Shown here: positions 33,078-41,289 of the stretch, piece after piece
Numbering within the stretch: position 1 is the first letter of the stretch
Layout: each line of letters starts with the position of its first letter
Origin: Nocardia vermiculata NBRC 100427
Lineage (GTDB): Bacteria; Actinomycetota; Actinomycetes; Mycobacteriales; Mycobacteriaceae
DNA: 64,000 bases
Assembly: GCF_001613265.1 (NCBI RefSeq)
Contig: NZ_BDCA01000015.1
Location: 1 to 64,000, forward strand
Reading direction: 5' to 3'
The notes under the pieces: model-generated
The model's input: only the letters and a program-made list of their open reading frames with translations
Databases searched by the model: none
Told to the model about the DNA's origin: nothing
Made by a program: the position numbers and the translations under genes

Positions 33078-34117
33078 GACCTGGTCTCCTCTTCGGTGAA
33101 CGTGCGTAATGCGGAGCCGAGAAATCCGGCGATCCCATCCGGGAAACGGCAGGCACCGCGGCCGGCCAACTGCCCCAGCCGATGTGCGAGCCGGTCGAGC
33201 GCCTCACCCCGGTCCCCCGCGGCGACCGCGGCAACGTCGTCGCGCACCGCAGGGAGTCCGAACATGCAGGGGCCGCATTGACCGGCGGATTCGCCGGCCG
33301 CGTAAGTGACGGCCCGTAGTATCTCCTCCCACGGATCACACTGTGTGCCCAGCACCCGAATGGTCCCCGCTCCGGGCCGCAGCCCGTACGGCGCCAGCCC
33401 TGCCCGCGACCACGCCGCCCGCCGGGCGCTGGTGCCGCTCAGGAAGCCCCCGCCGAGGCCGCCGATCCACAGCGCTCGCATCGGCGACACCAGTCCACCT
33501 GCGCGGTACAGGATTTCGGTGACAGGTAGGCCTGCCTCGCCGGGATACACCCCGGGAGCGCCGACGCCGTCGACGACGGTGATCAGCCGTGGCCCGGGTT
33601 CGTCGGGAGTTCCGTAGGACCGGAACCAGCCGGGGCCGAATTCGATGATCTGCTGGATGCGCCATACGGTTTCGGCATTGAGCACCAGGGTGGGCGGCAG
33701 CCGCCGGCCCGTACGGGTACGGCTGCCGGCGACGATCGGTTCGAACCGCATGAGCGGTCGTGCCGCACCACCGTGGGCCAGCTGAGTCAGTGCCGACTCC
33801 TCCGACGAGACGTAGCGGCGGGGGACGGCCAGCGTGTCGACACCGGCCGCCTGCAACGTCGCGAGGGTCTCGGAATCGCGGTGCGCCGCCACCCTGATGC
33901 GCTGCCGGGTGAGGTGGCGGGCGCCTTCGAGTACCCGGGGAAGAAAGCGAGCGACCACCCAACCGTCCTTGCGTGCATCCAGTTCGCCGTCGCACGCGTT
34001 GACGATGAGTTCGGCATCGTGGCGCCGGGCCGCATCGATCTTCACGGCGGTGGGAAATTCCGCGCCACCACGTCCGGTCAGACCGGCGGCGGCCACCAGC
34101 TCGGACACCGTGGTCAT
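33068..34117 (-). CDS. NuoF-like FMN/Fe-S oxidoreductase with SLBB domain
   Basis: A 349-residue homologue of the 51-kDa subunit of complex I. The FMN/NADH region shows GRGGAEFPTAVK and NACDGELDARKD in place of NuoF GRGGAGFPTGLKW and NADEGEPGTCKD. A SLBB-like segment (GGLVSPMRALWIGGLGGG) and a Cys region ESAGQCGPC...C follow. Compared with NuoF SCGxCTPC the first Cys is Ala, so cluster ligation may differ. It overlaps the membrane gene upstream by 4 nt (ATGA). It likely moves electrons between NAD(P)H, ferredoxin and the membrane partner. Confidence 0.83.
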   Translation of the reverse strand: MTTVSELVAAAGLTGRGGAEFPTAVKIDAARRHDAELIVNACDGELDARKDGWVVARFLPRVLEGARHLTRQRIRVAAHRDSETLATLQAAGVDTLAVPRRYVSSEESALTQLAHGGAARPLMRFEPIVAGSRTRTGRRLPPTLVLNAETVWRIQQIIEFGPGWFRSYGTPDEPGPRLITVVDGVGAPGVYPGEAGLPVTEILYRAGGLVSPMRALWIGGLGGGFLSGTSARRAAWSRAGLAPYGLRPGAGTIRVLGTQCDPWEEILRAVTYAAGESAGQCGPCMFGLPAVRDDVAAVAAGDRGEALDRLAHRLGQLAGRGACRFPDGIAGFLGSALRTFTEEETRSWP

Positions 34118-34680
34118 ACCCACTCCTGATCCCCGATATCGGCGCGCCGCCGGGCGTGCTCGTCCGAGGCGTGCAGGCGCCAGGCGGCGCCTGCCGCCAT
34201 GGCGAGGCCACACCCGATGGTCACCCCGCGCAGGAGTGGTTCGGTGCTGCTCGCCATCATCAATCCGTGCGTGACCGCGATCGGCGCCATGGCATAGGTG
34301 AACCAGTGCACGCAGCGCCAGAGCCGGGTCGGCAGGCGGTGCCGCAGCAGCGATGTCACGATCACCGCGACGAACAGGTCGAGCGCGATCGTGCCCAGCG
34401 CCACGCAGGGCCGCTCGTATTCGGAGGTGAACGGCAACACCGCGGAGATCCAGCCGATCGGTACGTAGGTGTCGAGTATCGCGGTCATCGCATGGGTGAG
34501 CAGGAAAACCGTCATACCGAGCCCCAGGGTGCGATGCAGCCCCATGGCGAGGGTCGAGGCGGGCTCGTGCGGGCGCCGCCGGGCCGCGGTGAACAGGCCC
34601 GCCAGCACGACGACGGTCAGCAACAGCATCGAGGCCACACCGCAGGCCCGCGAGACGTACCACAGCCACGGACTGCTCAT
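34114..34680 (-). CDS. Ferric-reductase-like transmembrane (haem b) protein
   Basis: A 188-residue protein with about six membrane helices. The His residues in MGLHRTLG, LLTHAMT, CVHWFTY and VTHGLM are placed to bind haems across the membrane, as in ferric-reductase-like and YedZ-like proteins. The ATG at 34680 begins SSPWLWYVSRACG, the usual family start; the longer frame is not supported. It lies between the ApbE and NuoF-like genes with tight spacing, and would carry electrons across the membrane. Confidence 0.8.
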   Translation of the reverse strand: MSSPWLWYVSRACGVASMLLLTVVVLAGLFTAARRRPHEPASTLAMGLHRTLGLGMTVFLLTHAMTAILDTYVPIGWISAVLPFTSEYERPCVALGTIALDLFVAVIVTSLLRHRLPTRLWRCVHWFTYAMAPIAVTHGLMMASSTEPLLRGVTIGCGLAMAAGAAWRLHASDEHARRRADIGDQEWV

Positions 34681-34685
34681 GGTGC

Positions 34686-35657
34686 CTACCGCTCCTGTGC
34701 ACCAGAGGCTGCCGGCCAGCCCGGCGTCACGGTCACCCGGCCGCCGGCGTCCGCCAGTCGCGCGGGGACCCCGCGCACGGTCATCCAATACGGTGCCCGG
34801 TCGTCGAGAATGATCGCCGCGGTCGATGCCGCATTCGCCTGCACCGCATCGGGTCCCGCACAGCTGACCTGCGCCCACCGGGTGCGCGCGGGCCACCCGG
34901 TACGCGGGTCGATGATGTGGTGGTGACGGGTGCCGTGCCGGACCCAGGTGCGCAGCCGTGTCGACGAGGTGGCGAACGCCTGGCCGGTCGACCGGATCAC
35001 CTGCACGACACTGTGATTCCAGTCCCGCACCCCGATCGACCAGCCACCGTCCGGTGGGGGGCCCGCGGTGGCGATATCACCGCCCAGATTCACCAGGAAG
35101 CCACCGGGAAACATCGCGTCCAACTCCTGTGCGATGGCATCGGCGGCCCACGCCTTGGCGGAAGCACCGAGATCGAGGGCGGCACCGGCGGGCAGGACCA
35201 GCTGCCAGTGCTGTTCGTCGAAATCGGCCGCCGGACACGGTCCCGGGCGGGGACGCGCCGAGATCGGTGACTGCGACTGCGCACGCTCTCGTACCACGTC
35301 CAGATCGTCGTCGTAACCGCATGCGGCCAGGGCCGTCCCCAAGGAGGCCGACACCAGGCCGTCGGTCAGCTGCTGTGCGCGTATCGCGGCCCGCAAGCAG
35401 TTGCCGAGGGTCCGGCTGACCGGAACCCGCAGCTGCGCATCCGGTTCCGTATTCGCCAGCGCCGCGCTCCGGGTATTGATCCGTACCAGTTCGGAATCGG
35501 CCCGAAACCGGGAGGCTGCGCGGTCGAGCTCGGCGAGCCGGGCCCGCACCACCGCCACGGCCGGTTCGGTCTCCCGGGCAGCGGTACACACGACTTCGAC
35601 GGTGGTCCCGATCGCGGCGAACGTCGTCGATGTGGTGGCCGCCCGCTCGCCGATCAT
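34686..35657 (-). CDS. apbE: FAD:protein FMN transferase
   Basis: A 323-residue ApbE-family enzyme that attaches FMN covalently to Thr/Ser of an extracytoplasmic redox protein. It shows LDLGASAKAWAADAI, VNLGGDI, HHHIIDPRTGWP and a metal-site region QANAASTAAI. No signal peptide or lipobox is evident at the chosen ATG (35657), so either it is cytoplasmic or export depends on another start. It overlaps the small exported-protein gene by 4 nt. It is part of a five-gene redox operon, but no protein with the usual flavinylation motif S/T-G-A-T/S is in the window. Confidence 0.86.
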   Translation of the reverse strand: MIGERAATTSTTFAAIGTTVEVVCTAARETEPAVAVVRARLAELDRAASRFRADSELVRINTRSAALANTEPDAQLRVPVSRTLGNCLRAAIRAQQLTDGLVSASLGTALAACGYDDDLDVVRERAQSQSPISARPRPGPCPAADFDEQHWQLVLPAGAALDLGASAKAWAADAIAQELDAMFPGGFLVNLGGDIATAGPPPDGGWSIGVRDWNHSVVQVIRSTGQAFATSSTRLRTWVRHGTRHHHIIDPRTGWPARTRWAQVSCAGPDAVQANAASTAAIILDDRAPYWMTVRGVPARLADAGGRVTVTPGWPAASGAQER

Positions 35658-35914
35658 GATCCGGCCGTGCTGGAATCCGGATCGCGGTCCCCCTCCCGCA
35701 GCGGCGTCGTGCCGGCCCACTCGCGGCTCGCGGCCGACCGCACCTGCGGCACACCTGCCGAGACGGCGGGCGCCTCGACGCCGGAGAGCGCTTCGGCCGA
35801 CGATGTCGCGGCCGCGTTCAATTCGACACTGATACCGCCTGCGAGCACCGCGGCGGCTGCCAGCGCACCCGCTGAGATACGTCGGATACGCTGCAGCTGG
35901 GGACTTTTCGGCAT
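35654..35914 (-). CDS. Small exported protein, 86 residues
   Basis: MPKSPQLQRIRRIS is followed by a hydrophobic Ala-rich segment (residues about 15-37) and a polar tail. This looks like a signal peptide or anchor with a short extracytoplasmic part. A strong GAGGAGGG site precedes the ATG. It occupies the position where related operons usually encode an FMN-binding (flavinylated) protein, but it has no FMN-binding domain and no SGA[T/S] motif. It could be a degenerate form or an unrelated accessory peptide. Confidence 0.6.
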   Translation of the reverse strand: MPKSPQLQRIRRISAGALAAAAVLAGGISVELNAAATSSAEALSGVEAPAVSAGVPQVRSAASREWAGTTPLREGDRDPDSSTAGS

Positions 35915-35964
35915 AATACTGCCCTCCTCACGGGCGCGATCGGAGCACGCGCCCGCCGGGTGAA

Positions 35965-37188
35965 TCAACGGTTGGTCTGGGGAATTTCGATACTGATGGG
36001 CATGCGCAGCTCCGCCGTGTACCACAGCACGAATTGGCGCAGGAATTCGTCGAACATCCAGGCGGCGTCGGCCGACGGCGGAATGGCACCCATCACACCT
36101 TCCCGCACCGCGACGAACGGACCCCAGCTGAACTCCAGCAACGGCGACCAGACCGGTTCCCGGGGGATCTGGAGCCAGTCGGCGACCTTGTCCCCCAGAA
36201 TGAATCGGGTGAAGGCCCCCAGAATCGGCTTGCTGAGCAGGGTCAGATCGAGGTTGAAGCCGAGATCGAGCAGTTTGTGTGCGAGGTCGACACCTTCTGC
36301 CGTCGGCGCGATCACCGGGTCGAGGACCTGCCTGGCCTGCGACTCGGCCTGATCCCAGGAGGCCGGGATGTACTCGTCGCGGATGCCCAGCAGATGTGCG
36401 GCCAACTGCCAGGTGTGCAGATAACCCTCGGATTCGACCGTGGGTATCGCAACGTTCCAGGTGTGGAACGTCCGCATGATGGTGGTGGCCAGGCTGTGCC
36501 AGGTCACCATCAGATCATCCTGGCTGATCGGGATGACCCCCTGCGGCCAGTGCGGGGACCGTGGCAGCAGATGCCGGACAGCGGCGTGGATGATTCTGGT
36601 TTTGACGCAGGTGACGGTCATTTCGCCACCCGGCGCGTAGGCGTTGACGGTTCCGATGTCGTAACCGAATTTCGCGGTTTTGGCGATGCGGTCCTTCATA
36701 TGCGACCCGCCACGCGAGTAGTACACCGCCCGCGCCTCGTGCGGGATCACGGTCGACATCATGCCGCTGGCGAAGGCGTAGAGCACGCCGAGATAGGTGC
36801 CGCGCTTCTTGTTGAACTCGAAGCCGGCGGCCATCTTTCCCGGATCCGCCCAGGACGGGAGTTGCCGCGCGTACTCCATGAAGTCGCGCAGATTCTTCGG
36901 CAATCCCTCCGGGATCGGCTGATCGTTCTTGGTCCAGGTGCCGAGAAGGTGATTGACCCGGGGCACGTCCTCGTGGTCCATCACCGCGGCGATCACCGGA
37001 TCGGCCTCCGGGTCCCACAACGTCAACGGGTCCGCGCCACCGCCACTGCCGACGACCGAACCGCTCGGTGACCACGTCCACGGTTCCGCCCGTGCGGTTC
37101 TGACTCCCAGGGCGAGTACGCCGGCAGCTCCCAGCACCCCGCCGCCTGCTCGCAATGCATCACGCCTGTTGAGGCCGAGTCCATCCAT
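35965..37188 (-). CDS. lcp: Latex-clearing protein, rubber oxygenase (Lcp, MpaB/DUF2236 family)
   Basis: 407 residues with a twin-arginine signal (NRRDALRAGGGVLGAAGVLAL, given by its ends; residues 7-27). It cleaves cis-1,4-polyisoprene outside the cell using haem b and O2. The residues recalled as functional in Lcp of Streptomyces sp. K30 (E148, R164, K167, T168, H198) all appear here at a constant +3 offset: E151, R167, K170, T171 and H201, with T229-x-H231 just downstream. The ATG at 37188 has GAGGAAC upstream. It is divergent from a TetR regulator with a four-half-site operator between them. Confidence 0.88.
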   Translation of the reverse strand: MDGLGLNRRDALRAGGGVLGAAGVLALGVRTARAEPWTWSPSGSVVGSGGGADPLTLWDPEADPVIAAVMDHEDVPRVNHLLGTWTKNDQPIPEGLPKNLRDFMEYARQLPSWADPGKMAAGFEFNKKRGTYLGVLYAFASGMMSTVIPHEARAVYYSRGGSHMKDRIAKTAKFGYDIGTVNAYAPGGEMTVTCVKTRIIHAAVRHLLPRSPHWPQGVIPISQDDLMVTWHSLATTIMRTFHTWNVAIPTVESEGYLHTWQLAAHLLGIRDEYIPASWDQAESQARQVLDPVIAPTAEGVDLAHKLLDLGFNLDLTLLSKPILGAFTRFILGDKVADWLQIPREPVWSPLLEFSWGPFVAVREGVMGAIPPSADAAWMFDEFLRQFVLWYTAELRMPISIEIPQTNR

Positions 37189-37214
37189 GTCAGGGTTCCT
37201 CTTCGTCGAGTCCC

Positions 37215-37249
37215 AGATACAGTGATACAGGTTCCGTATCTGCGTATCT
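37215..37249. promoter_or_regulatory. Four-half-site operator between lcp and tetR
   Basis: Two GATAC units (37216-37220, 37224-37228) are mirrored exactly by two GTATC units (37236-37240, 37244-37248), plus A37215/T37249, around a centre at 37232. The two units of each arm are 8 bp apart, and the spacers between and within the arms are not conserved. This is the geometry of a paired-dimer TetR operator. It is 27 nt from the lcp start and 76 nt from the tetR start. Confidence 0.75.
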
Positions 37250-37324
37250 TGATGAGAACACAACGTGTCCCGGATCACAAGAAGTTGGCAAGATTTCCGA
37301 ACAAGTGCCGTACGAGAGGAAAAA

Positions 37325-38002
37325 GTGACACCCGAACCCTCGGCTCAGAAACAGGCAGACGCCCCCGATTCACTACTGCAGCGGGCCTATTCGGCCGCCG
37401 TCGACGGCGTCGGGGACGGCGACGACATCCGCTCCCGAGTGCTGGACGCGGCCTGCGAACAGTTCAGCCTGCTGGGCGTGCGCCGCTCCACCGTGGACGA
37501 TGTCGCGCGACGGGCGAACGTTTCCCGCATCACGGTGTATCGACGCTTCGCCACGAAGGACGCATTGGTCGAACAGGTGATCCTGCGCGAGTACCGCCGC
37601 TACTTCGACCAGTTCCTGTCCGAGATCCGGCAGGCGCATACGGTCGCCGACCGTGTGGTGCTCGGGTTCGTCGGTTCGTTGCGCGCAATCCGCGACAATC
37701 CGATCATCGGCGGATTACTCGCCGGGGAGCCGGACATGCTCGTCAGTTCCATGATCAGCGATCAGGGGCGCACCGTGGCGATGGTGCGCGAGTTCGTCGC
37801 GGGACAATTGCTGCACGAACAGCGCGCTCGCAACATTTCGCCCGACGTCGACGTCGAGCTGGTGGCCGAGCTGATGGTTCGAGTCTCGGCCTCGTTCCTC
37901 GCCATTCCGAGCCGGCTGGTCGATCTGAACGACGAACACCAGCTCGCCGAGCTGGCCCGGCACTATCTCGTCCCGATGCTGGAGCCGCCCACGACCGCGT
38001 GA
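37325..38002 (+). CDS. TetR-family regulator (LcpR-like)
   Basis: A 225-residue protein with an N-terminal TetR HTH (VDDVARRANVSRITVYRRF, about residues 60-78) after a 35-residue flexible leader. The C-terminal ligand domain is all-helical. The GTG at 37325 follows GAGAGGAAA. It is divergent from lcp, as TetR-type LcpR repressors are in known rubber degraders, so control of rubber cleavage by a polyisoprene breakdown product is inferred. Confidence 0.83.
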   Translation: MTPEPSAQKQADAPDSLLQRAYSAAVDGVGDGDDIRSRVLDAACEQFSLLGVRRSTVDDVARRANVSRITVYRRFATKDALVEQVILREYRRYFDQFLSEIRQAHTVADRVVLGFVGSLRAIRDNPIIGGLLAGEPDMLVSSMISDQGRTVAMVREFVAGQLLHEQRARNISPDVDVELVAELMVRVSASFLAIPSRLVDLNDEHQLAELARHYLVPMLEPPTTA

Positions 38003-38030
38003 GCCGTGGGCGGGATACCGCAACGGGCGG

Positions 38031-38102
38031 TCAGCCGCCGAACGCGGCCGATCCCATATCCAGGCGGTAGAGAAGCTCCTGGATCACTACGTACGGATTC
38101 AT
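38031..38102 (-). CDS. Candidate 23-residue microprotein
   Basis: ATG at 38102 with GGGAG 5-9 nt upstream, a 23-codon frame starting MNPYVVIQELLYRLD and ending GSAAFGG, and a TGA at 38031. The peptide is amphipathic and helix-prone. It converges on the LcpR-like gene, and an AT-richer 200-bp stretch with promoter-like TTGACT lies upstream. No family is recognised. Confidence 0.35.
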   Translation of the reverse strand: MNPYVVIQELLYRLDMGSAAFGG

Positions 38103-38310
38103 CTGCACTCCCTGCGTTCACATCGCCCCTGTCGATCGGGGACGAGCCGAGTCCGCTATGCACTCACAGCGGGACACCAACCAGAATAGTCAATAACTTA
38201 CACACTCGCTCACGGTCTTGTCCCGGTTATCCACACAAGAATGTATAGAAACTTAGTTCCCGGATTCAGCACGCCGGAGGGCACAACTCCCACTACCCCC
38301 GCGCGGCCGG

Positions 38311-39384
38311 CTACGGGGTGATGCCGTCGAACTGCAGCACCCAGTACGGCTGGTCCGTGGCGGTATTCCATTGCGAGACATACAGGGTCACATCCGTCGG
38401 GGACGCCGACCGCGGATGAATGTAGCCGCCGTACAGCTGCGGGAAGGCCGGATCCCGCAGCTGCCACCACGGGCGCGAGCCGTGAATCTGCGGTGTCGGG
38501 TCCGACCACACGCCGTCGATCGCGGCCGCGGTTCGGGTGGCGATGCAATACCCCTCGACATCGAAGTACGACATGACCCAGGTGCCGCCGATGTTCTTCA
38601 CACTCAGTTCGCCGAGTGGGCCCGCACCGGCGAACAGTGGAGTGGGCCGCGCGTTCCCCCAGCGCCACACCGACCCGTCGTAACTCCAGAACTCGTATTC
38701 GGCACGATCGGCGATGCGCTGCCACGGCACCCGCATCAGGATCGGCCCACCACGGTTGTGCACGCGGCCCCATTCCTTCGACAGGATGTACAGGTAGCCG
38801 TCGTCGTTGTTGTTCCCGATTCCGGCGAACGACTGCATCATGTACGGACTCCAGCCGTCATCGCCTTCGCTGCCGTCGTTCGGCCACACCGCGGGCAGGT
38901 CGGTCCAGCTCGCACCGTCGTCGTCGGAGTACGCGAGCCCGCAGAACAGCGCGCCGTACCGATCGTCGGGCACCTCCCAGTCGCGAACGCTGGTGTAGGT
39001 CAGCCAGGTTCGGCCGCCGGGATCGACGAAGGCGTCGTTGGGTATCCGGCTCACCTCGTAGCCGTACCCGTTGTCGGCCTTGTGCGTGTACGCGAGCGCC
39101 TGCACGGCCTGTGCCCCGCCGGGCGTCGCGGTGAATGTCGTGGTGGCGTCCGGAAGATCACGGCTGAACAGCAGCACCGGTGAGCCGGTCCATATCCCCG
39201 AGCCCTGACTGTCGCCGGTGAAGGTGTCGCCGAATACGAACCCCGTGGCTCCCGGCTCGAAATGGCCACGATCATAAGGGATTCCGAGGTCCGTACCGCC
39301 GACACCGAACCGCTTCGCGGTACTTTCGGCGTATCCGGTGAGCGGTGTTCCCCAGTGCTTCGGCTGCGTCGACATCCCTTCCAT
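38311..39384 (-). CDS. DUF4185 beta-propeller protein
   Basis: About 357 residues with repeated bladed motifs: GDTFTGDSQGSGIWTG, RTWLTYTSVRDW, YSDDDGASWTDL, YLYILSKEWGR and the closing PDVTLYVSQWN-like blade. This is the DUF4185 arrangement, related to five-bladed glycoside-hydrolase propellers. Some family members are now known as arabinan-degrading hydrolases; activity here is not established. No signal peptide is visible with a start at 39384 or 39375. The choice between these two ATGs is open because neither has a well-spaced ribosome site. Confidence 0.78.
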   Translation of the reverse strand: MEGMSTQPKHWGTPLTGYAESTAKRFGVGGTDLGIPYDRGHFEPGATGFVFGDTFTGDSQGSGIWTGSPVLLFSRDLPDATTTFTATPGGAQAVQALAYTHKADNGYGYEVSRIPNDAFVDPGGRTWLTYTSVRDWEVPDDRYGALFCGLAYSDDDGASWTDLPAVWPNDGSEGDDGWSPYMMQSFAGIGNNNDDGYLYILSKEWGRVHNRGGPILMRVPWQRIADRAEYEFWSYDGSVWRWGNARPTPLFAGAGPLGELSVKNIGGTWVMSYFDVEGYCIATRTAAAIDGVWSDPTPQIHGSRPWWQLRDPAFPQLYGGYIHPRSASPTDVTLYVSQWNTATDQPYWVLQFDGITP

Positions 39385-39454
39385 CGTTACTGCAGTCGGC
39401 GCACTCGCGCAACGAACCCCCACCGGCCCAGCGGGCCCGGGGCACGTGGGCAGC

Positions 39455-39931
39455 TCAGGCGGTGCCCGCGTAGGCGGCGCGCAGCTCGGCCAGATCGAAC
39501 TTGCCGTGGGTGGACAGCATCTTGTCCATGAACCGGGCCACCGCGGCGGGGTCCCCCTGCAGGTAGTCGGTCCAGTCGTCGGAGGTGACCTGCCAGGACA
39601 ACCCGAACTTGTCCTTCAGCCAGCCGCAGGGCTGTTCGGATCCGCCGGCGACGAGTGCGTCCCACACCCGGTCGATATCGGCCTGATCCCGGCACCGGAC
39701 CTCGAGCGAGATCGCTTCACTGAAGTGGAATACCGGCCCGCCGTTGATTCCGACGAACCGCTGGCCGCGCAGTTCGAACTCGACGGCCATGGTGGTGCCC
39801 TCCTTACCCGGCTGACCGGGACCGTTGGTCCAGCGATCGATGATCCGGCCGTCGCCGAGTGCCTCGATGTAGTACTGCGCGGCCTCCTCGGCATTGTCGT
39901 CGAACCACAGGTTGGTGACGATGGACTGCAT
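39455..39931 (-). CDS. VOC-superfamily protein (PhnB/3-demethylubiquinone-like)
   Basis: A 158-residue vicinal-oxygen-chelate protein: MQSIVTNLWFDDNAEEAAQYY start, an FVGINGGPVFHFSEAISL strand (given in part) and the C-terminal CGWLKDKFGLSWQV. Family members bind metal or small molecules; the exact reaction is unknown. GAGCGAGATC precedes the ATG at 39931. It is monocistronic as far as can be seen. Confidence 0.82.
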   Translation of the reverse strand: MQSIVTNLWFDDNAEEAAQYYIEALGDGRIIDRWTNGPGQPGKEGTTMAVEFELRGQRFVGINGGPVFHFSEAISLEVRCRDQADIDRVWDALVAGGSEQPCGWLKDKFGLSWQVTSDDWTDYLQGDPAAVARFMDKMLSTHGKFDLAELRAAYAGTA

Positions 39932-40040
39932 GATCTCGCTCCTTCGCTCGGCTGTTTCAGGTAGTGACCGGAGCGGGCGCGAATTTTCATCGGTCGCTGT
40001 CACCGGCCCACCGCGCGAACGGCAGCGCCGAGCAGATATG

Positions 40041-40070
40041 CGAGAACCCGGGCCGGAGCCCGGGTTCTCG
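40041..40070. terminator. Terminator hairpin
   Basis: 13-bp arms CGAGAACCCGGGC and its complement with a CGGA loop, directly downstream of the thiolase on the minus strand. Confidence 0.75.
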
Positions 40071-40086
40071 TGAAGCGGTGCGCTAC

Positions 40087-41289
40087 TCAGCGCGTGACGA
40101 TGGTCGCCGATCCGTGGCCGAACAGACCCTGGTTCACCGCGATTCCGGCGCGGGCATCGTCCACCTGGCGGCCGTCGGCCTGCCCGCGCAGCTGCCAGGT
40201 CAATTCGCAGATCTGCGCGATCGCCTGAGCGGGGATCGCCTCGCCGAAGGACGCCAGACCGCCACTGGGGTTCACCGGCACCCGGCCACCCAGTGCGGTT
40301 GCACCGCTGCGCAGCAGCTCCTCGGCACCACCGACCTCACACAGGCCGATGTCCTCGTACCAGTCCAGCTCCAGCGCGGTGGACAGGTCGTAGACCTCGG
40401 CCAGGGACAGGTCGGAGGGACCGATCCCGGCCTCCTCGTAGGCGGCGGCCGCGATCGCGGAGCGGAACGACCCAGAGGGCGCCTCGAAGGCCACCGCCGA
40501 GTCGGTCGCGAAATCCGGCAGGTCGAGAACCGTCTTCGGGAACGTCGGCGTCACCGTCGACAGCGCCCGGATCCGGACCGGATCGGCGATGCCGTGGCGG
40601 CGGGCGTAGTCCATCGAGGTCAGTACCAGCGCGGCACCGCCGTCGCTGGTCGCGCAGATGTCGAGCAGCCGCAGCGGATCGGACACGATCGCCGAGGCGG
40701 AGACCTCCTCCGCGGTGACCTCCTTGCGGTAGCGGGCATACGGGTTGTTCAACCCGTGCTTCGCGTTCTTCACCTTGACCGCGGCGAAATCGTCGAGGGT
40801 GGCACCGTGCAGCGCCATCCGGCGACGCGCGTAGAGCGCGAAGTAGATGGGGTTGGTGGCACCGAGCAGGTGGAAGCGCAGCCAGTCCGGATCGTCGTGG
40901 CGGTCGCCGCCGACCGGCTTGAAGAAGCCCTTCGGAGCGGCGTCGGCGCCGACGACCAGGGCCACATCGGTCAGCCCGGCCAGGATCTGGGCGCGGGCAT
41001 TGGCGATGGCCTGGGCACCGGAGGCACAGGCGGCGTAACTGCTCGAGATCCGTGCACCCGACCAGCCCAGCGCCTGGGCGAAGGTCGCGCCGGACACGAA
41101 TCCGGGATAGCCGTTGCGGATGGTGTCCGCGCCGGCGATATAGCCGACGTCGCGATGGTCCACACCGGCATCCGCGAGCGCCGCGCGCGCCGCGACCAGT
41201 CCGTATTCGACGAAATTGCGGCCCCACTTGCCCCACTGGTGCATACCCGCACCGAGGACGGCGATGTCGCGAGCATTCGTATCAGGCAT
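40087..41289 (-). CDS. Thiolase-fold lipid-transfer protein (Ltp/SCP-x type)
   Basis: A 400-residue SCP-x-like thiolase acting on acyl-CoA, most likely in steroid side-chain degradation as a retro-aldolase or thiolase with a DUF35 partner. It shows YAACASGAQAI (active-site Cys), a LLDICATSDGGAALV stretch, the NPSGGLASFGEAIPA loop and a C-terminal GLFGHGSATIV. It overlaps the DUF35 gene by 8 nt. Length and pairing resemble mycobacterial Ltp3/Ltp4 with Rv3521-type DUF35. A KstR-type box precedes the pair. Confidence 0.86.
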   Translation of the reverse strand: MPDTNARDIAVLGAGMHQWGKWGRNFVEYGLVAARAALADAGVDHRDVGYIAGADTIRNGYPGFVSGATFAQALGWSGARISSSYAACASGAQAIANARAQILAGLTDVALVVGADAAPKGFFKPVGGDRHDDPDWLRFHLLGATNPIYFALYARRRMALHGATLDDFAAVKVKNAKHGLNNPYARYRKEVTAEEVSASAIVSDPLRLLDICATSDGGAALVLTSMDYARRHGIADPVRIRALSTVTPTFPKTVLDLPDFATDSAVAFEAPSGSFRSAIAAAAYEEAGIGPSDLSLAEVYDLSTALELDWYEDIGLCEVGGAEELLRSGATALGGRVPVNPSGGLASFGEAIPAQAIAQICELTWQLRGQADGRQVDDARAGIAVNQGLFGHGSATIVTR

